Of a DNA stretch of 64,000 bases, positions 51,825 to 60,599 are shown in pieces. The translations under genes were made by a program, and so were the position numbers. Source of the DNA: Haloterrigena turkmenica DSM 5511 (GTDB taxonomy: Archaea > Halobacteriota > Halobacteria > Halobacteriales > Natrialbaceae); the NCBI RefSeq assembly GCF_000025325.1, contig NC_013743.1:1302001-1366000 (forward strand), in the 5' to 3' direction. The notes under the pieces are model-generated. The model worked only from the letters and a program-made list of their open reading frames with translations, did no database searches and had not been told where the DNA came from. Position 1 is the stretch's first letter, and each line of letters begins with the position of its first letter.

Positions 51825-52613
51825 TCACTCCCTCACGGGCGCCGCGCGCTCGCCGTCCCACTCGAGGCGCCTCTCCACGGCGAGTTTCTCGAGGTGGGCG
51901 CGGACCGTCGTCCGGGCCAGATCGCGCACCCCGGAGAGGTCCTTCTCGTAGGCCGCCTCGAGGATTTCCTCGAGCGTGTCGGCGCCGCCCTCGACCGCTG
52001 CGAGCACCGTCCGTTCCCGGCGCTGTCGGTGAGTCAGGAGTCGTTCCAGCGTCTCCCGTGGGGCGTCGATCGCGGGCCCGTGGCCGGGGTAGAGCGACGG
52101 CGGGTCCATCGCCCACAGTCGTCGCAGCGTCGTCACGTACGCGCGCATGTCGCCCTCGGGCGCGCCCACGACGACGCTGCCCTCGCGGACGGCGCAGTCG
52201 CCACAGCAGATCGGACCGCCGCGGCCGGCCTCGAGGGCGACGTGGTCGGGCGCGTGCCCGGGCGCGTCGAGAACCCGGACGCGGTCGTCGCCGAGTGGAA
52301 TCGTCGTTCCGGGTGCCAGCGTCCGATCCGGTTCGCAGCCGGTCGCGTCGCGAAAGCGGTCCGTACGTCCGTATCGCGCCCAGACGGTCGCGTCCGTCTC
52401 GTCGGCGTACGCGGCGACGGCGCCGACGTGGTCGGGATGCGTGTGCGTGACGAGAACGTGGTCGACGCCGCGGTCGGAAACGAGATCGTCGAGGTCGTCG
52501 CTCCGCGCCGCGGGATCGACGAGTACGGCCGGATCCTCTCCGAGAAGGTAGGCGTTGGTCTCCCCAGTCGGGGCGCGCGTCGCGACCGGAACGGCACAAC
52601 GAGTAACGTCCAT
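51825..52613 (-). CDS. MBL-fold metallo-hydrolase
   Basis: A 262-residue protein. The HTHPDH motif (residues 57-62), the following APGHAPDHV (third His site), GDCAV and LYPGHGP give the two-metal site of metallo-beta-lactamase-fold hydrolases. The C-terminal helical domain (LLTHRQRRERTVLAAV, TVRAHLEKLAVERRLEW) is the winged extension seen in LACTB2-like members, which act as ribonucleases or thioesterases. The substrate is unknown. Confidence 0.88.
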   Translation of the reverse strand: MDVTRCAVPVATRAPTGETNAYLLGEDPAVLVDPAARSDDLDDLVSDRGVDHVLVTHTHPDHVGAVAAYADETDATVWARYGRTDRFRDATGCEPDRTLAPGTTIPLGDDRVRVLDAPGHAPDHVALEAGRGGPICCGDCAVREGSVVVGAPEGDMRAYVTTLRRLWAMDPPSLYPGHGPAIDAPRETLERLLTHRQRRERTVLAAVEGGADTLEEILEAAYEKDLSGVRDLARTTVRAHLEKLAVERRLEWDGERAAPVRE

Positions 52614-52713
52614 ACCTCGAGCAACTCAGCGGTCGAAAAAGTGTGTATCGACGGATCGGACCGGACGGCCCACCCCACTCCCACCCCGGGAGCTGCGGAC
52701 CGGGTCGCCGCCG

Positions 52714-52995
52714 TCAGTGCTTGAGGAAGTAGACCTGCTTGCGGGCGTCGCGGAAGCTGTATCGGGAGCCGACGAGGTCGACGTCCTCGAGTCGGTTGAG
52801 CGCGTAGCGGACGGTGCGGTCGGGCAGCAACGATTCCTCGGCGAGTTGCCCCTGCGAGAGCGGCGAATCGGTTTCCAGCACTTTCGCGACGAGCTTCGCG
52901 CTCGGCGGCAGATCGCGGAGGCGATCGCGGTATTCGTCCTCCGACAGGGTCTCTTCGGCGGCGGCGCCTCGGTCCTCGGCTGTACTCGTGCTCAT
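52714..52995 (-). CDS. MarR/TrmB-like winged-helix protein
   Basis: A 93-residue protein. The winged helix covers residues 28-88: SAKLVAKVLETDSPLSQGQLA, DRTVRYALNRLEDVDLV, and a wing with RKQVYFLKH. The N-terminus is acidic. The same arrangement is found in small haloarchaeal regulators near many genes. It is divergent from the methyltransferase gene, which it may control. Confidence 0.85.
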   Translation of the reverse strand: MSTSTAEDRGAAAEETLSEDEYRDRLRDLPPSAKLVAKVLETDSPLSQGQLAEESLLPDRTVRYALNRLEDVDLVGSRYSFRDARKQVYFLKH

Positions 52996-53170
52996 ATCTA
53001 TGCCAGCGGAATCGGTGGTGGTAAAGCTTCCCTATATGTAGATACGAACAGTCCAGTTTGTATAAGGGGTATGAATGGTGTATTAACACAGCAAAGGGAT
53101 CGCGGAATCGTGGGATTCGGTTCGGCTCCGATCGGGACCGTTGTCCCGGTCATCGATAGACTCCAGTATC

Positions 53171-53178
53171 GTTTTATC
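53171..53178 (+). promoter_or_regulatory. TATA-like box of the methyltransferase gene
   Basis: The sequence gttttatc lies 27-34 bases before the GTG at 53205. It supports the GTG start and a leaderless transcript. Confidence 0.5.
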
Positions 53179-53204
53179 CTCCCGCTTCTGTAGTTCCGCC
53201 CAGT

Positions 53205-53912
53205 GTGAAAGGACAGGAGTGGTACCAAGCCGACGACGTCGCCGAGGAGTACGACGACAAGCGCTTCTCCCGGGGCGGTCAGCTGATCGACCGTCGGGAG
53301 AAGGAAGCAGTCCTCGAGGCGATCATGCCCGTCGAGGACCGGAATATCCTCGAAATCGCCTGTGGTACCGGGCGGTTTACCGTGATGCTCGCTCAGCAGG
53401 GCGCCGACGTCGTAGGACTCGATATCTCGGCGGCGATGTTACAGCAAGGACGGGAGAAAACGAAGGACGCGGCCCTCGAGGGAACCATAGAGTTCCTTCG
53501 CGGAGACGCGGGCCGACTCCCGTTTCCGGACGATCACTTCGATACCGTCATCGCGATGCGGTTTTTCCACCTCGCGGACGATCCGAAGGCCTTCTTAGAA
53601 GAGATGCGACGGGTCTCCCGAGATCAGATCGTCTTCGACACGTTCAACCGATTCAGTGCGCGCAGCATCTACAACTGGGCGCTGCCGATGGGGTCGCGGC
53701 TCTACTCGAAGAGCGAAGTGGCCGTCCTCCTGGCGAAGACGAACCTGACACTGGAGGACGTCGAGGACGACTTTATCGCCCCCTACGGACTCTACCGGTC
53801 GATTCCCAACGAGCTCGCGACGCCGATCCGGACGCTCGACGAACTGATCGGATCGCTGCCGGTGACCGACCACCTCGCGTCGGTCTCCTACTGGAACACC
53901 CGCGTCCGGTAA
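53205..53912 (+). CDS. Class I SAM-dependent methyltransferase
   Basis: A 235-residue protein. Motif I ILEIACGTGRFT (about 48-59), motif II VVGLDIS, and the late FPDDHFDTVIAMRFFHL are as in UbiE/biotin-synthesis-type methyltransferases. The acceptor is unknown. It starts with GTG behind a TATA-like box. The next gene, 81 bases on with its own TATA-like box, is a glycosyltransferase, so a role in glycan or lipid modification is conceivable. Confidence 0.88.
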   Translation: MKGQEWYQADDVAEEYDDKRFSRGGQLIDRREKEAVLEAIMPVEDRNILEIACGTGRFTVMLAQQGADVVGLDISAAMLQQGREKTKDAALEGTIEFLRGDAGRLPFPDDHFDTVIAMRFFHLADDPKAFLEEMRRVSRDQIVFDTFNRFSARSIYNWALPMGSRLYSKSEVAVLLAKTNLTLEDVEDDFIAPYGLYRSIPNELATPIRTLDELIGSLPVTDHLASVSYWNTRVR

Positions 53913-53960
53913 CCGAACGCCTGTCCGCTGGCCGCGAGCCGCTCACAGCGGCGAACCCCG

Positions 53961-53970
53961 TATTTTTACT
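53961..53970 (+). promoter_or_regulatory. TATA-like box of the glycosyltransferase gene
   Basis: The sequence tatttttact lies 24-33 bases before the ATG at 53994. Confidence 0.5.
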
Positions 53971-53993
53971 ATCGATGGTCGCTACTACCGCGT

Positions 53994-54893
53994 ATGGAGC
54001 TCTCGGTAGTGGTATCGACGCTCAACGACCGAGAGCGATTACTCTCGTGTCTCGACGCGCTCTCCGAGCGGACGCCGTCCGCGACGGAGATCATCGTCGT
54101 CAACGGTCCCTCTTCCGACGGAACGACCGGCGTCGTCCGCGACCGCTCGGACGTCGACGTCCTCGTCGAGATTTCCGAACGGAATCTGAACGTCTCGCGC
54201 AACGCCGGCCTCCGCGCCGCGACGGGCGACGTCATCGCCTTCCTCGACGGGGAGTACACGATCGAGTACAGCTGGTACGACGCCGTCGAGCGCGCGATCG
54301 CCGACGGGACCGACGTCGTCACTGGCCCCGTGACCGGCGGGGAGACCAAGTACGATCTCCAGAATCCGCGCACCGTCGCCGGGCGCAGCGTCACCCACTT
54401 CGACGGGAACAACGTCGCCTTCGATCGGACCGTCCTCGAGGCCTTAGACGGCTTCGACGAGTACCTCGAGGTCGGCGGCGAACGCGACTGCGCCCACCGC
54501 GTGGCCGGCCTCGGCTTCGAAACCGAGTGGGACGCGGGGATGGCCGCCAGATGCGAGGTCGGCACCGACGGCGGGCAAACCGACCGCGACTGGGGGGACA
54601 CCTACCGCTCCCGATCGTATCGACTCGCGAAGAACTACGGCGTGCGGCCGACGACGGTCGGCCGGATCGTCGGGAGCGCCCTCCGCGACGGGACCGCCGG
54701 CGTTCGGGACATCGTCACCGGGGACGCGACGCCGACCGACTGGGTCGGAAACGGGACCGACGTCGTCGCCAACGCCGCCGGCGGACTCCGCGACGGACTG
54801 CGAGCCCGCTGGGCTGATCGATCGTCTCAGCGGAACCCGAACGGGTTGTCCAAACGCCACGACAGAGCGGTGCGGGTCTACGACCGGCGGTAG
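53994..54893 (+). CDS. Family 2 glycosyltransferase
   Basis: A 299-residue GT-A enzyme: LSVVVSTLNDRERLLSCLDAL at the start, IIVVNGPSSDGT, NVSRNAGLRAATGDVIAFLDGEY (nucleotide and metal site, with DGE in place of the more common DDD), and GGERDCAHRVAGLGF (acceptor loop). It is probably a cytoplasmic glycan-building enzyme. The tail after residue 210 is helical and amphipathic, perhaps for membrane contact. AglE or AglG relations are possible, but there is no agl gene set here. Confidence 0.85.
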   Translation: MELSVVVSTLNDRERLLSCLDALSERTPSATEIIVVNGPSSDGTTGVVRDRSDVDVLVEISERNLNVSRNAGLRAATGDVIAFLDGEYTIEYSWYDAVERAIADGTDVVTGPVTGGETKYDLQNPRTVAGRSVTHFDGNNVAFDRTVLEALDGFDEYLEVGGERDCAHRVAGLGFETEWDAGMAARCEVGTDGGQTDRDWGDTYRSRSYRLAKNYGVRPTTVGRIVGSALRDGTAGVRDIVTGDATPTDWVGNGTDVVANAAGGLRDGLRARWADRSSQRNPNGLSKRHDRAVRVYDRR

Positions 54894-54938
54894 TTTTCGG
54901 CCCGTTCACGCCGGACGTCCCCGACCACCGGGTGTCGA

Positions 54939-55727
54939 TCATTCGCCGCGAAACTCCGGCTCGCGGTCCTCGAGACGAGCCTCGAACCCCTCTCGGTAGT
55001 CGCGGGTGTCGTCGAGTTCGTAGGCCAACTGGCGTTCGTACTCTAGTCCCCGCTCGAGTGGCATCTCGAGGGCGGCATTGAGTGCTTGCTTCGCCTGTCG
55101 CAGGCCCAGCGGGGCATTCTCGCAGAGATCGTCGGCGAACGCCTTCGCGCGCTCATCGACGGTCCCGGCGTCGACGACCTCGTGGACCAGCCCCATCTCG
55201 GCAGCGTCCTCCGGGTCGACGAACTCCCCGGTGAGGACGATCTCCTTGGCCTTCGAGAGCCCCACGAGACGCGGCAGACGTTGCGTACCGCCCGCGTGCG
55301 GGAACGTGCCGAGTTGCACCTCGAGCAGGCCGTACTTCGCCTCGCGGCCGATGACCCGGAAGTCACAGGGCAGCGTGAGTTCGAACGCCCCCGCGGGCGC
55401 GGCGCGTTTGATCCCGGCGACGACGGGCTGCCGAGTCGTCTCGATGGTCTCGAGGACCTCGGGGAAGACGTCCCGATCGATCTCGGCGTCGGGTTCGACT
55501 CGATCGCGCATCATCTCTAAGTCCATGCCGGCACAGAAGACGGGGCCCTCGCCGAGCAGCGTCACCGCGCGAACGTCGTCGTCGGCGTCGACCGTCTCGA
55601 AGGCCTCGATCAGGTCTCGCATGAGCGGGACGGTCATCGCGTTGCGCTTGTCCGGGCGGGAAAGGTAGACGTCCGCTCGAGTGCCGTTCCAGTCGATGGC
55701 CGCGAGTCCGCTGCCGACGGATTCCAT
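54939..55727 (-). CDS. Enoyl-CoA hydratase/isomerase family protein
   Basis: A 262-residue crotonase-fold protein. Typical marks are YLSRPDKRNAM, VFCAGMDLEMM (oxyanion hole), the PAGAFELTLPCDFRVI segment and EVQLGTFPHAGGTQRL (second oxyanion part with the catalytic region), ending LEDREPEFRG. It hydrates or isomerises enoyl-CoA esters in fatty-acid or amino-acid breakdown. An in-frame GTG start at 55748 would add seven residues; the ATG at 55727 fits the family better. Confidence 0.87.
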   Translation of the reverse strand: MESVGSGLAAIDWNGTRADVYLSRPDKRNAMTVPLMRDLIEAFETVDADDDVRAVTLLGEGPVFCAGMDLEMMRDRVEPDAEIDRDVFPEVLETIETTRQPVVAGIKRAAPAGAFELTLPCDFRVIGREAKYGLLEVQLGTFPHAGGTQRLPRLVGLSKAKEIVLTGEFVDPEDAAEMGLVHEVVDAGTVDERAKAFADDLCENAPLGLRQAKQALNAALEMPLERGLEYERQLAYELDDTRDYREGFEARLEDREPEFRGE

Positions 55728-55814
55728 GCTCGTGGTATCTAGTACCACGCTCTTAACGGTGGGGAATTCAGAGAAATCGCTCGCGATCGTCCGCTCTGCC
55801 GATCGCCGCCTGGC

Positions 55815-56594
55815 TCAGCCCTCGAGGACCTCGTAGGAGACGTCTGCGTCCCGGAGCGTGTCGGTGACGCGGCCGACCTCGTCGGTCGTGACGATCGCGG
55901 TCACCTCGAGGCCCCGTTCGGCTCCCTCGGCGGCGGTCTCGCCGGCCGCGAACGGCACCGCGGGATCCGCGCCGGCCTGCCGGCAGGCGACGACGGCCTC
56001 GACGCCGGCGGCCACGACCAGCTCGGCCGCCTCGCAGTGTTCGGCGACGAGGTCGGAGTCGACCGCCCGGCTCCCGCCGCTGCGGACCGCGGGCACCTGC
56101 AGGACGGTGACCGAGCCCGGCTCTAAGTCCATCACGCCCTCGAAGCTCGTGACGCCGACGTCGGTGCCCGCCTCGGCGTCGGTTGTCGCGACGCCGGTCG
56201 CCGGCCCCTCGTTGCCGGGTTTCGCGTGGAGCAGCCCGTCCTCGACGAACAGCGTGACGGTGTCGCCCTCCGCGATGTCGTCGGTCGCGAGGTACGCCGC
56301 CTCGCTCATTGCGTCCAGGACGTCGCCGGTCACGTGGTCGGCGAACCGACGGATGTCGTCGGCGGTCCGAAACAGCCAGTCGACGCCTTCCGGCGTGACG
56401 CGATAGCGCGACCGGCCTTCCTTCTCGACGAGGTCGTCGTCGACGAGTTCGCGGATGTACTCGCTGACGGCCTGACTCGTCACGCCGACTTCCTCGGCGA
56501 TCTCACCCTGGCTGACCGCGGGCTGGCGCTCGGCGATCTGGACGAGGATCCGAAACCGCGTCGCGGCCCGCTTGTTGTCGAGGACGTCGACCAT
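55815..56594 (-). CDS. Winged-helix regulator with C-terminal sensor domain
   Basis: A 259-residue protein. Residues 1-75 are a winged helix (TRFRILVQIAERQPAVSQGEIA, VTSQAVSEYIRELVDDDLV, SRYRVTPEGVDWLF). Residues 90-259 form a helical and strand-rich domain typical of haloarchaeal MTH1175/DUF7839-like proteins (the name is uncertain) with GDTVTLFVEDGLLHA and VVAAGVEAVVACRQAG. It possibly senses a metabolite. It is adjacent to, and divergent from, the archaeosortase gene (133 bases). Confidence 0.82.
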   Translation of the reverse strand: MVDVLDNKRAATRFRILVQIAERQPAVSQGEIAEEVGVTSQAVSEYIRELVDDDLVEKEGRSRYRVTPEGVDWLFRTADDIRRFADHVTGDVLDAMSEAAYLATDDIAEGDTVTLFVEDGLLHAKPGNEGPATGVATTDAEAGTDVGVTSFEGVMDLEPGSVTVLQVPAVRSGGSRAVDSDLVAEHCEAAELVVAAGVEAVVACRQAGADPAVPFAAGETAAEGAERGLEVTAIVTTDEVGRVTDTLRDADVSYEVLEG

Positions 56595-56727
56595 ACACCT
56601 CTACTTTCGCGAGGGAACCAAAAAGGGACGCGGTCGCCGACGATCAGCGACACGTGCTGAGGTAGCCGGCGACTCCCTCGAGAAACCGAGGCGTCAAGTT
56701 GATAGCGGGCGCGTCCTTCAGTCTGGC

Positions 56728-57810
56728 ATGACTATGCCGTCCGTAACCGCCGCGACCGAGGTAGCGTCGGTCGTCGGCTACGACCTCGTCGGTTCGGCGA
56801 CGCTCTCGCCCGTACTGGCCGCGGCCGAGGGAACCACCTCGTCCTCGTCGGGCCTGCTGGCGTGGGTCGCGATCGGCGCGTTCCTCGGGGCGTTACTCCT
56901 CGCCCACCAGGGGTACCGCGAACCGGCGCGCTATCTCGGCGCGGGGGCCTGGATCGCCTTCGGCGTCTTCTGGCTAACGATGGTGCCCTACTACTACGGC
57001 GAGGCCCAGAGCCCGCTCAAGACGATCCTCGGGCTGCTCGCCTTGCCGCTGTGTCTCTACACCGGCTACCTCCTCTGGGCGGGCCGGGACTCGCTGCTGA
57101 TCCTCACGAAGGCCGTCGCCTGCATGGGGCTGATCTACTTACCGGTCGAGACGATCCCGTTCGTCAAGACCTGGCTGATCGAGACGACCGCGGCCCAGAC
57201 CCACTTCGGGATGGAACTGCTCGGCCACAGCCCCGGCCTGATCGAGGGCAGCAACGGCTACGTGAGCAAGTTCGACTTTGATCCCGACGAGACGGTGACC
57301 GGCCGGACGACCTACATCGTCCTCGCCTGTACCGGCATCGGCAGCATGGCCATCTTCGGCGGGCTGATCGCCGCCGTCAGCGCGCCGTTGAAGCGCAAGG
57401 TCACCGCCTTCGCGCTGGCCGTCGGCGTGATCTGGTTCCTCAACCTCGTGCGCAACGTCTTCATCGGCCTCGCCTCGCCGTGGGGCTGGTTCCAGCAGGA
57501 CTGGCTCGTCTCGTTCATGACGACCTACATGGGCGCCGAGGCCAGCCGCGTCTCCTTCCTCGTCGCGCACAACTACATCGCCCAGTCGCTGTCGATCGTC
57601 GCCCTCGTCGGGATCACCTACCTCGTCGTCAAGATCCTCCCCGAGATCCTCAAACCGCTCGAGGAGGCCCTGTTCGTCCTCACGGGCACCGAGTACGACC
57701 TCTTCGAGGCGCTGGCGCCGACGGAGGCGCCCGCCCGAACGGACGGCGGGTCCGACGGAAACCCGGCTGATTCAGACCGGGAACAGACTGATCCCGGCCG
57801 AGAGCGATAA
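56728..57810 (+). CDS. artA: Archaeosortase A
   Basis: A 360-residue membrane enzyme with about eight helices. The catalytic Cys201 lies in ACTGIGSMAIF and the essential Arg242 in LVRNVFIG. A later conserved pair, Arg274 and His281, lies in SRVSFLVAHNY. Archaeosortase A cleaves the PGF-CTERM signal of surface proteins and joins them to archaetidic lipid; the S-layer glycoprotein is the main target in Haloferax. No PGF-CTERM protein lies in this window, so it must act on targets elsewhere. A second ATG at 56734 is also possible. Confidence 0.93.
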   Translation: MTMPSVTAATEVASVVGYDLVGSATLSPVLAAAEGTTSSSSGLLAWVAIGAFLGALLLAHQGYREPARYLGAGAWIAFGVFWLTMVPYYYGEAQSPLKTILGLLALPLCLYTGYLLWAGRDSLLILTKAVACMGLIYLPVETIPFVKTWLIETTAAQTHFGMELLGHSPGLIEGSNGYVSKFDFDPDETVTGRTTYIVLACTGIGSMAIFGGLIAAVSAPLKRKVTAFALAVGVIWFLNLVRNVFIGLASPWGWFQQDWLVSFMTTYMGAEASRVSFLVAHNYIAQSLSIVALVGITYLVVKILPEILKPLEEALFVLTGTEYDLFEALAPTEAPARTDGGSDGNPADSDREQTDPGRER

Positions 57811-57822
57811 CCACCTGCCCCA

Positions 57823-58530
57823 GTGCCCGACGTCGACCTCCCCGTTTCACCGATCGAACGCGCCCTCCACGTCCCTGCAGCCGACGCGCTCGTCGTCGCC
57901 GACGTCCACCTCGGGCGCGCCGCCGACTCGAGCGTCGACGCGCCGATCGACGACGGCGGCGACGTTCGCGGCCGCCTCGCGTCCCTCCTCGAGCGTACCG
58001 ATCCCGCGACGGTCGTCGTCGCGGGCGATTTACTCCACTCCTTCGGGCGGCTCCCTCGCGGCGTCGAGCGCGACCTCGAGGCCCTCGAGGACTGCGTCGC
58101 CGACGCCGGCGCCGACCTCGTCGTCACACCCGGCAACCACGACGCGATGCTTGAGTCGGCCTTCGACGGCGAGACGATTCCCGAGTACCGCCTCGCGGAC
58201 GGAGAGACGGTCGTCTGCCACGGCCACGAACGCCCCGAAACGGAGGCCTCGCGGTACGTCATCGGCCACGACCACCCCGCTCTCTCCGTCGACGGCCGAA
58301 AACTGCCCTGTTTCCTCTACGGACCCGGCGCCTACGAGGGCGCGGACGTCGTGATGGTGCCCGCGTTCACGACGCTGGCGGCTGGCGCGACCGTCAACGG
58401 GATGCGCGCCCGCGACTTCCAGTCGCCGCTGGTCGCCGACGCTGACCGGTTCCATCCCGCCGTCTGGGACGACTCGAGTGGCGAGACACTGTGGTTCCCA
58501 CCGCTGGGGGAGTGTCGCCGACTGCTGTAG
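57823..58530 (+). CDS. Metallophosphoesterase
   Basis: A 235-residue protein with the calcineurin-like motifs DVHLGR, GDLLHSFG, GNHDAM and GHDHPAL in order. The start is a GTG 12 bases after the archaeosortase stop, so the two are probably co-transcribed. I recall this order as common in haloarchaea, but the functional link is not known. The substrate is unknown (phosphodiester or nucleotide). Confidence 0.88.
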   Translation: MPDVDLPVSPIERALHVPAADALVVADVHLGRAADSSVDAPIDDGGDVRGRLASLLERTDPATVVVAGDLLHSFGRLPRGVERDLEALEDCVADAGADLVVTPGNHDAMLESAFDGETIPEYRLADGETVVCHGHERPETEASRYVIGHDHPALSVDGRKLPCFLYGPGAYEGADVVMVPAFTTLAAGATVNGMRARDFQSPLVADADRFHPAVWDDSSGETLWFPPLGECRRLL

Positions 58531-58587
58531 CTGGCGAGGGTGACCGGCGGAAGACGAGAGACGCGGCTCGCGCCCGTGACGGCCACG

Positions 58588-59001
58588 TCAGGCCGCAACG
58601 AGGACGACCGCGACGACCGCGAGTCCCAGCCCGACGACGTTCGTCGTCGCCAGTTGGGCGTCGAAGTAGAAGACGCCGACGATCGCCGGAATGACGAAGT
58701 AGAGCGCTGAGATCGCCGACACGATCGCCATGTTGCCGTGGGTGAGCGCGGCGTAGAAGCTGATCGTCGCGACGGCCAGCAGGACGCCGGACAGCAGCGC
58801 GAACCCGACGTCCGTTCGCGTCCCGACGACGGGACGACGGGTCGCGAGGACGTAGCCGCCGACGACGGCGAGACTCGCCACGTAGGACAGCAGTACCGCG
58901 TTGACGGGCGAGAGCGATCGGGTCGCGACGCCCGCCGATACCGCCCAGCCGCCGTACAGAAGCAACGCGCCGAGTGCGAGAACGATCGCTGCGTTGGCCA
59001 T
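58588..59001 (-). CDS. EamA-type half transporter
   Basis: A 137-residue protein with five hydrophobic segments (VLALGALLLYGGWAVSAGV; AVLLSYVASLAVVGGYVLA; VGFALLSGVLLAVATISFY; VSAISALYFVIPAIVGVFY; VGLGLAVVAVVLVAA). This is one EamA repeat; full transporters have two. It may act as a homodimer, as in small multidrug-type relatives. The substrate is unknown. Confidence 0.82.
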   Translation of the reverse strand: MANAAIVLALGALLLYGGWAVSAGVATRSLSPVNAVLLSYVASLAVVGGYVLATRRPVVGTRTDVGFALLSGVLLAVATISFYAALTHGNMAIVSAISALYFVIPAIVGVFYFDAQLATTNVVGLGLAVVAVVLVAA

Positions 59002-59086
59002 GGGGCAAGGCGCTCCCTCACCGACAAAAACGTCTCGCTCTTGAGACAGTGATGCAGCGGAGACTCATCCCTGAAGCGACCGGTCG

Positions 59087-60427
59087 CTACCGTGAGTGAT
59101 CCTCGAGCACCGCCTTCGCCGCCTCCCGTCCGCTTCGCATCGCGCCCTGGATCGACGACCAGCGGGTGTAGTCCCCGGCCAGATAGACCGACCCCGACGG
59201 ATCCCGCGTCTCGGGTAGTCGGTCGTGGATCCCCGGCGGCTGGTCGAACTGCGCGAACGGAACCCGTTCGGTGTACAGCGGCTCGAGACCGTCGAACTCC
59301 TGCTCGGGATACCACGACTCGAGCGCGTCCCGCGTCCGCTCGGCCAGCGGTTCGTCGCTCGCCTCGGGGTCGCGGCTATCGCCGCGTCCGCTCGAGGTCC
59401 GGGGGACCTCGCAGCCCAGATACGTCGCGCTGATCAGCGTCGATCCGTCGGGAGCGTGTTCCGGCGCGACCGCGCTGTGGGGGACGACGTGGTTCGGCCC
59501 GTCGCCGTCGACCGCGTTGAGCAGGAGTCGCTTGCCCGTCTCGAGGCTCGTTCCGTCCGGCAGCGCGTAGTACTGGGTGACACAGCCCCGCGCATCGGTC
59601 GGGATCGACTCGAGGCCGGTCAGGTCGCGGGCGGTCGGCGGATCGGTCGCGACGACGACGGCGTCGACCTCGCCGTTCATGCCGTCGGCCAACTGGACGG
59701 TCGCGGAGTCGCCCTCGCTCGAGACCGCCTCGACCTCGCGGCCGGTCTTGATTCCGCCACCGACTTCGCGCACGTGATCCGCGAGCTGCCTCGGGATCGC
59801 CTCCATCCCCGCCGCGGGGACCGCAGCGCCGCCGGCCGCCAGCGTCCGAAACGTGTACTCGAAGACGCGACGCGAGGTCGACAGCGAGCGGTCGAGGGTG
59901 ATCCCCCCGTAGAAGGGCGCGACGAAGGTCTCGATGAATCCGTCCGAGAAGCCGCGCTCGCGGAGGAAGGTCTCGATCGATTCGTCCGGTTCGTCGGTAC
60001 CGCCGCCGTCGAAGAGCGTCTCGAGGTCGGTTCGACGCAACTCCCACCAGAGTCGGGCGACGCGGAGGCGGTCGCCCAGCGTGATATCGGGATTACGCAG
60101 CGTCGCGGGGAGCGTCCCGGGTGCGCTGCGCGGATCTGCGAGCACCGACCGGCCGCCTGGATGAGCGATCGTCGCCCCCGACGTGAACCGGCGCAGCTCC
60201 AGCGCCTCGAGATCGAGTTCTCGTTGGACGGCGGGATAGGCCGGAAACAGCACCTGAAAGCCCCGATCGAACCGATACTCGTCGCGCTCGAGCGTTCGGA
60301 CGCGACCGCCGACGGTCTCGCGGCGCTCGAGCAGCGTCGCCTCGAGACCGCCGCCGGCGAGGTGCCTGGCGGCGACGAGGCCGGCGAGGCCGCCGCCGAC
60401 GACGAGGACGCGCGGTGTCGATGTCAT
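59087..60427 (-). CDS. FAD-dependent amine oxidase/phytoene-desaturase-like oxidoreductase
   Basis: A 446-residue flavoprotein. The N-terminal FAD motif VLVVGGGLAGLVAARHLA is followed by ETVGGRVRTLE and FDRGFQVLFPAY, as in carotenoid desaturases and related oxidases. The C-terminal FAD motif is VYLAGDYTRWSSIQGAMRSGREAA. Substrates in this haloarchaeal subgroup are not settled; a carotenoid or amine is possible. It has no other carotenoid gene beside it. Confidence 0.85.
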   Translation of the reverse strand: MTSTPRVLVVGGGLAGLVAARHLAGGGLEATLLERRETVGGRVRTLERDEYRFDRGFQVLFPAYPAVQRELDLEALELRRFTSGATIAHPGGRSVLADPRSAPGTLPATLRNPDITLGDRLRVARLWWELRRTDLETLFDGGGTDEPDESIETFLRERGFSDGFIETFVAPFYGGITLDRSLSTSRRVFEYTFRTLAAGGAAVPAAGMEAIPRQLADHVREVGGGIKTGREVEAVSSEGDSATVQLADGMNGEVDAVVVATDPPTARDLTGLESIPTDARGCVTQYYALPDGTSLETGKRLLLNAVDGDGPNHVVPHSAVAPEHAPDGSTLISATYLGCEVPRTSSGRGDSRDPEASDEPLAERTRDALESWYPEQEFDGLEPLYTERVPFAQFDQPPGIHDRLPETRDPSGSVYLAGDYTRWSSIQGAMRSGREAAKAVLEDHSR

Positions 60428-60599
60428 GGCCGGTGGTTCGGCGACCGGCTACTAAGCCGTGGGGCCAAACGACGACGATCGGCCGCCGTCGTCGCCGTCG
60501 AGTCCGCCCACCGGTCGAATAGTCCCGACGGTGTCGCCGACCGCGGCCATCACCTGCAGGGACACGCGTTAACTTTCATTTCGGAGTCCGTGCCTTCGC

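Noticed and set aside
50162-52450. Open frame of 762 codons on the plus strand
   Set aside because: It covers three minus-strand genes with recognisable domains (GGGPS-like, YkgJ-like, MBL). Its own translation has no protein character.
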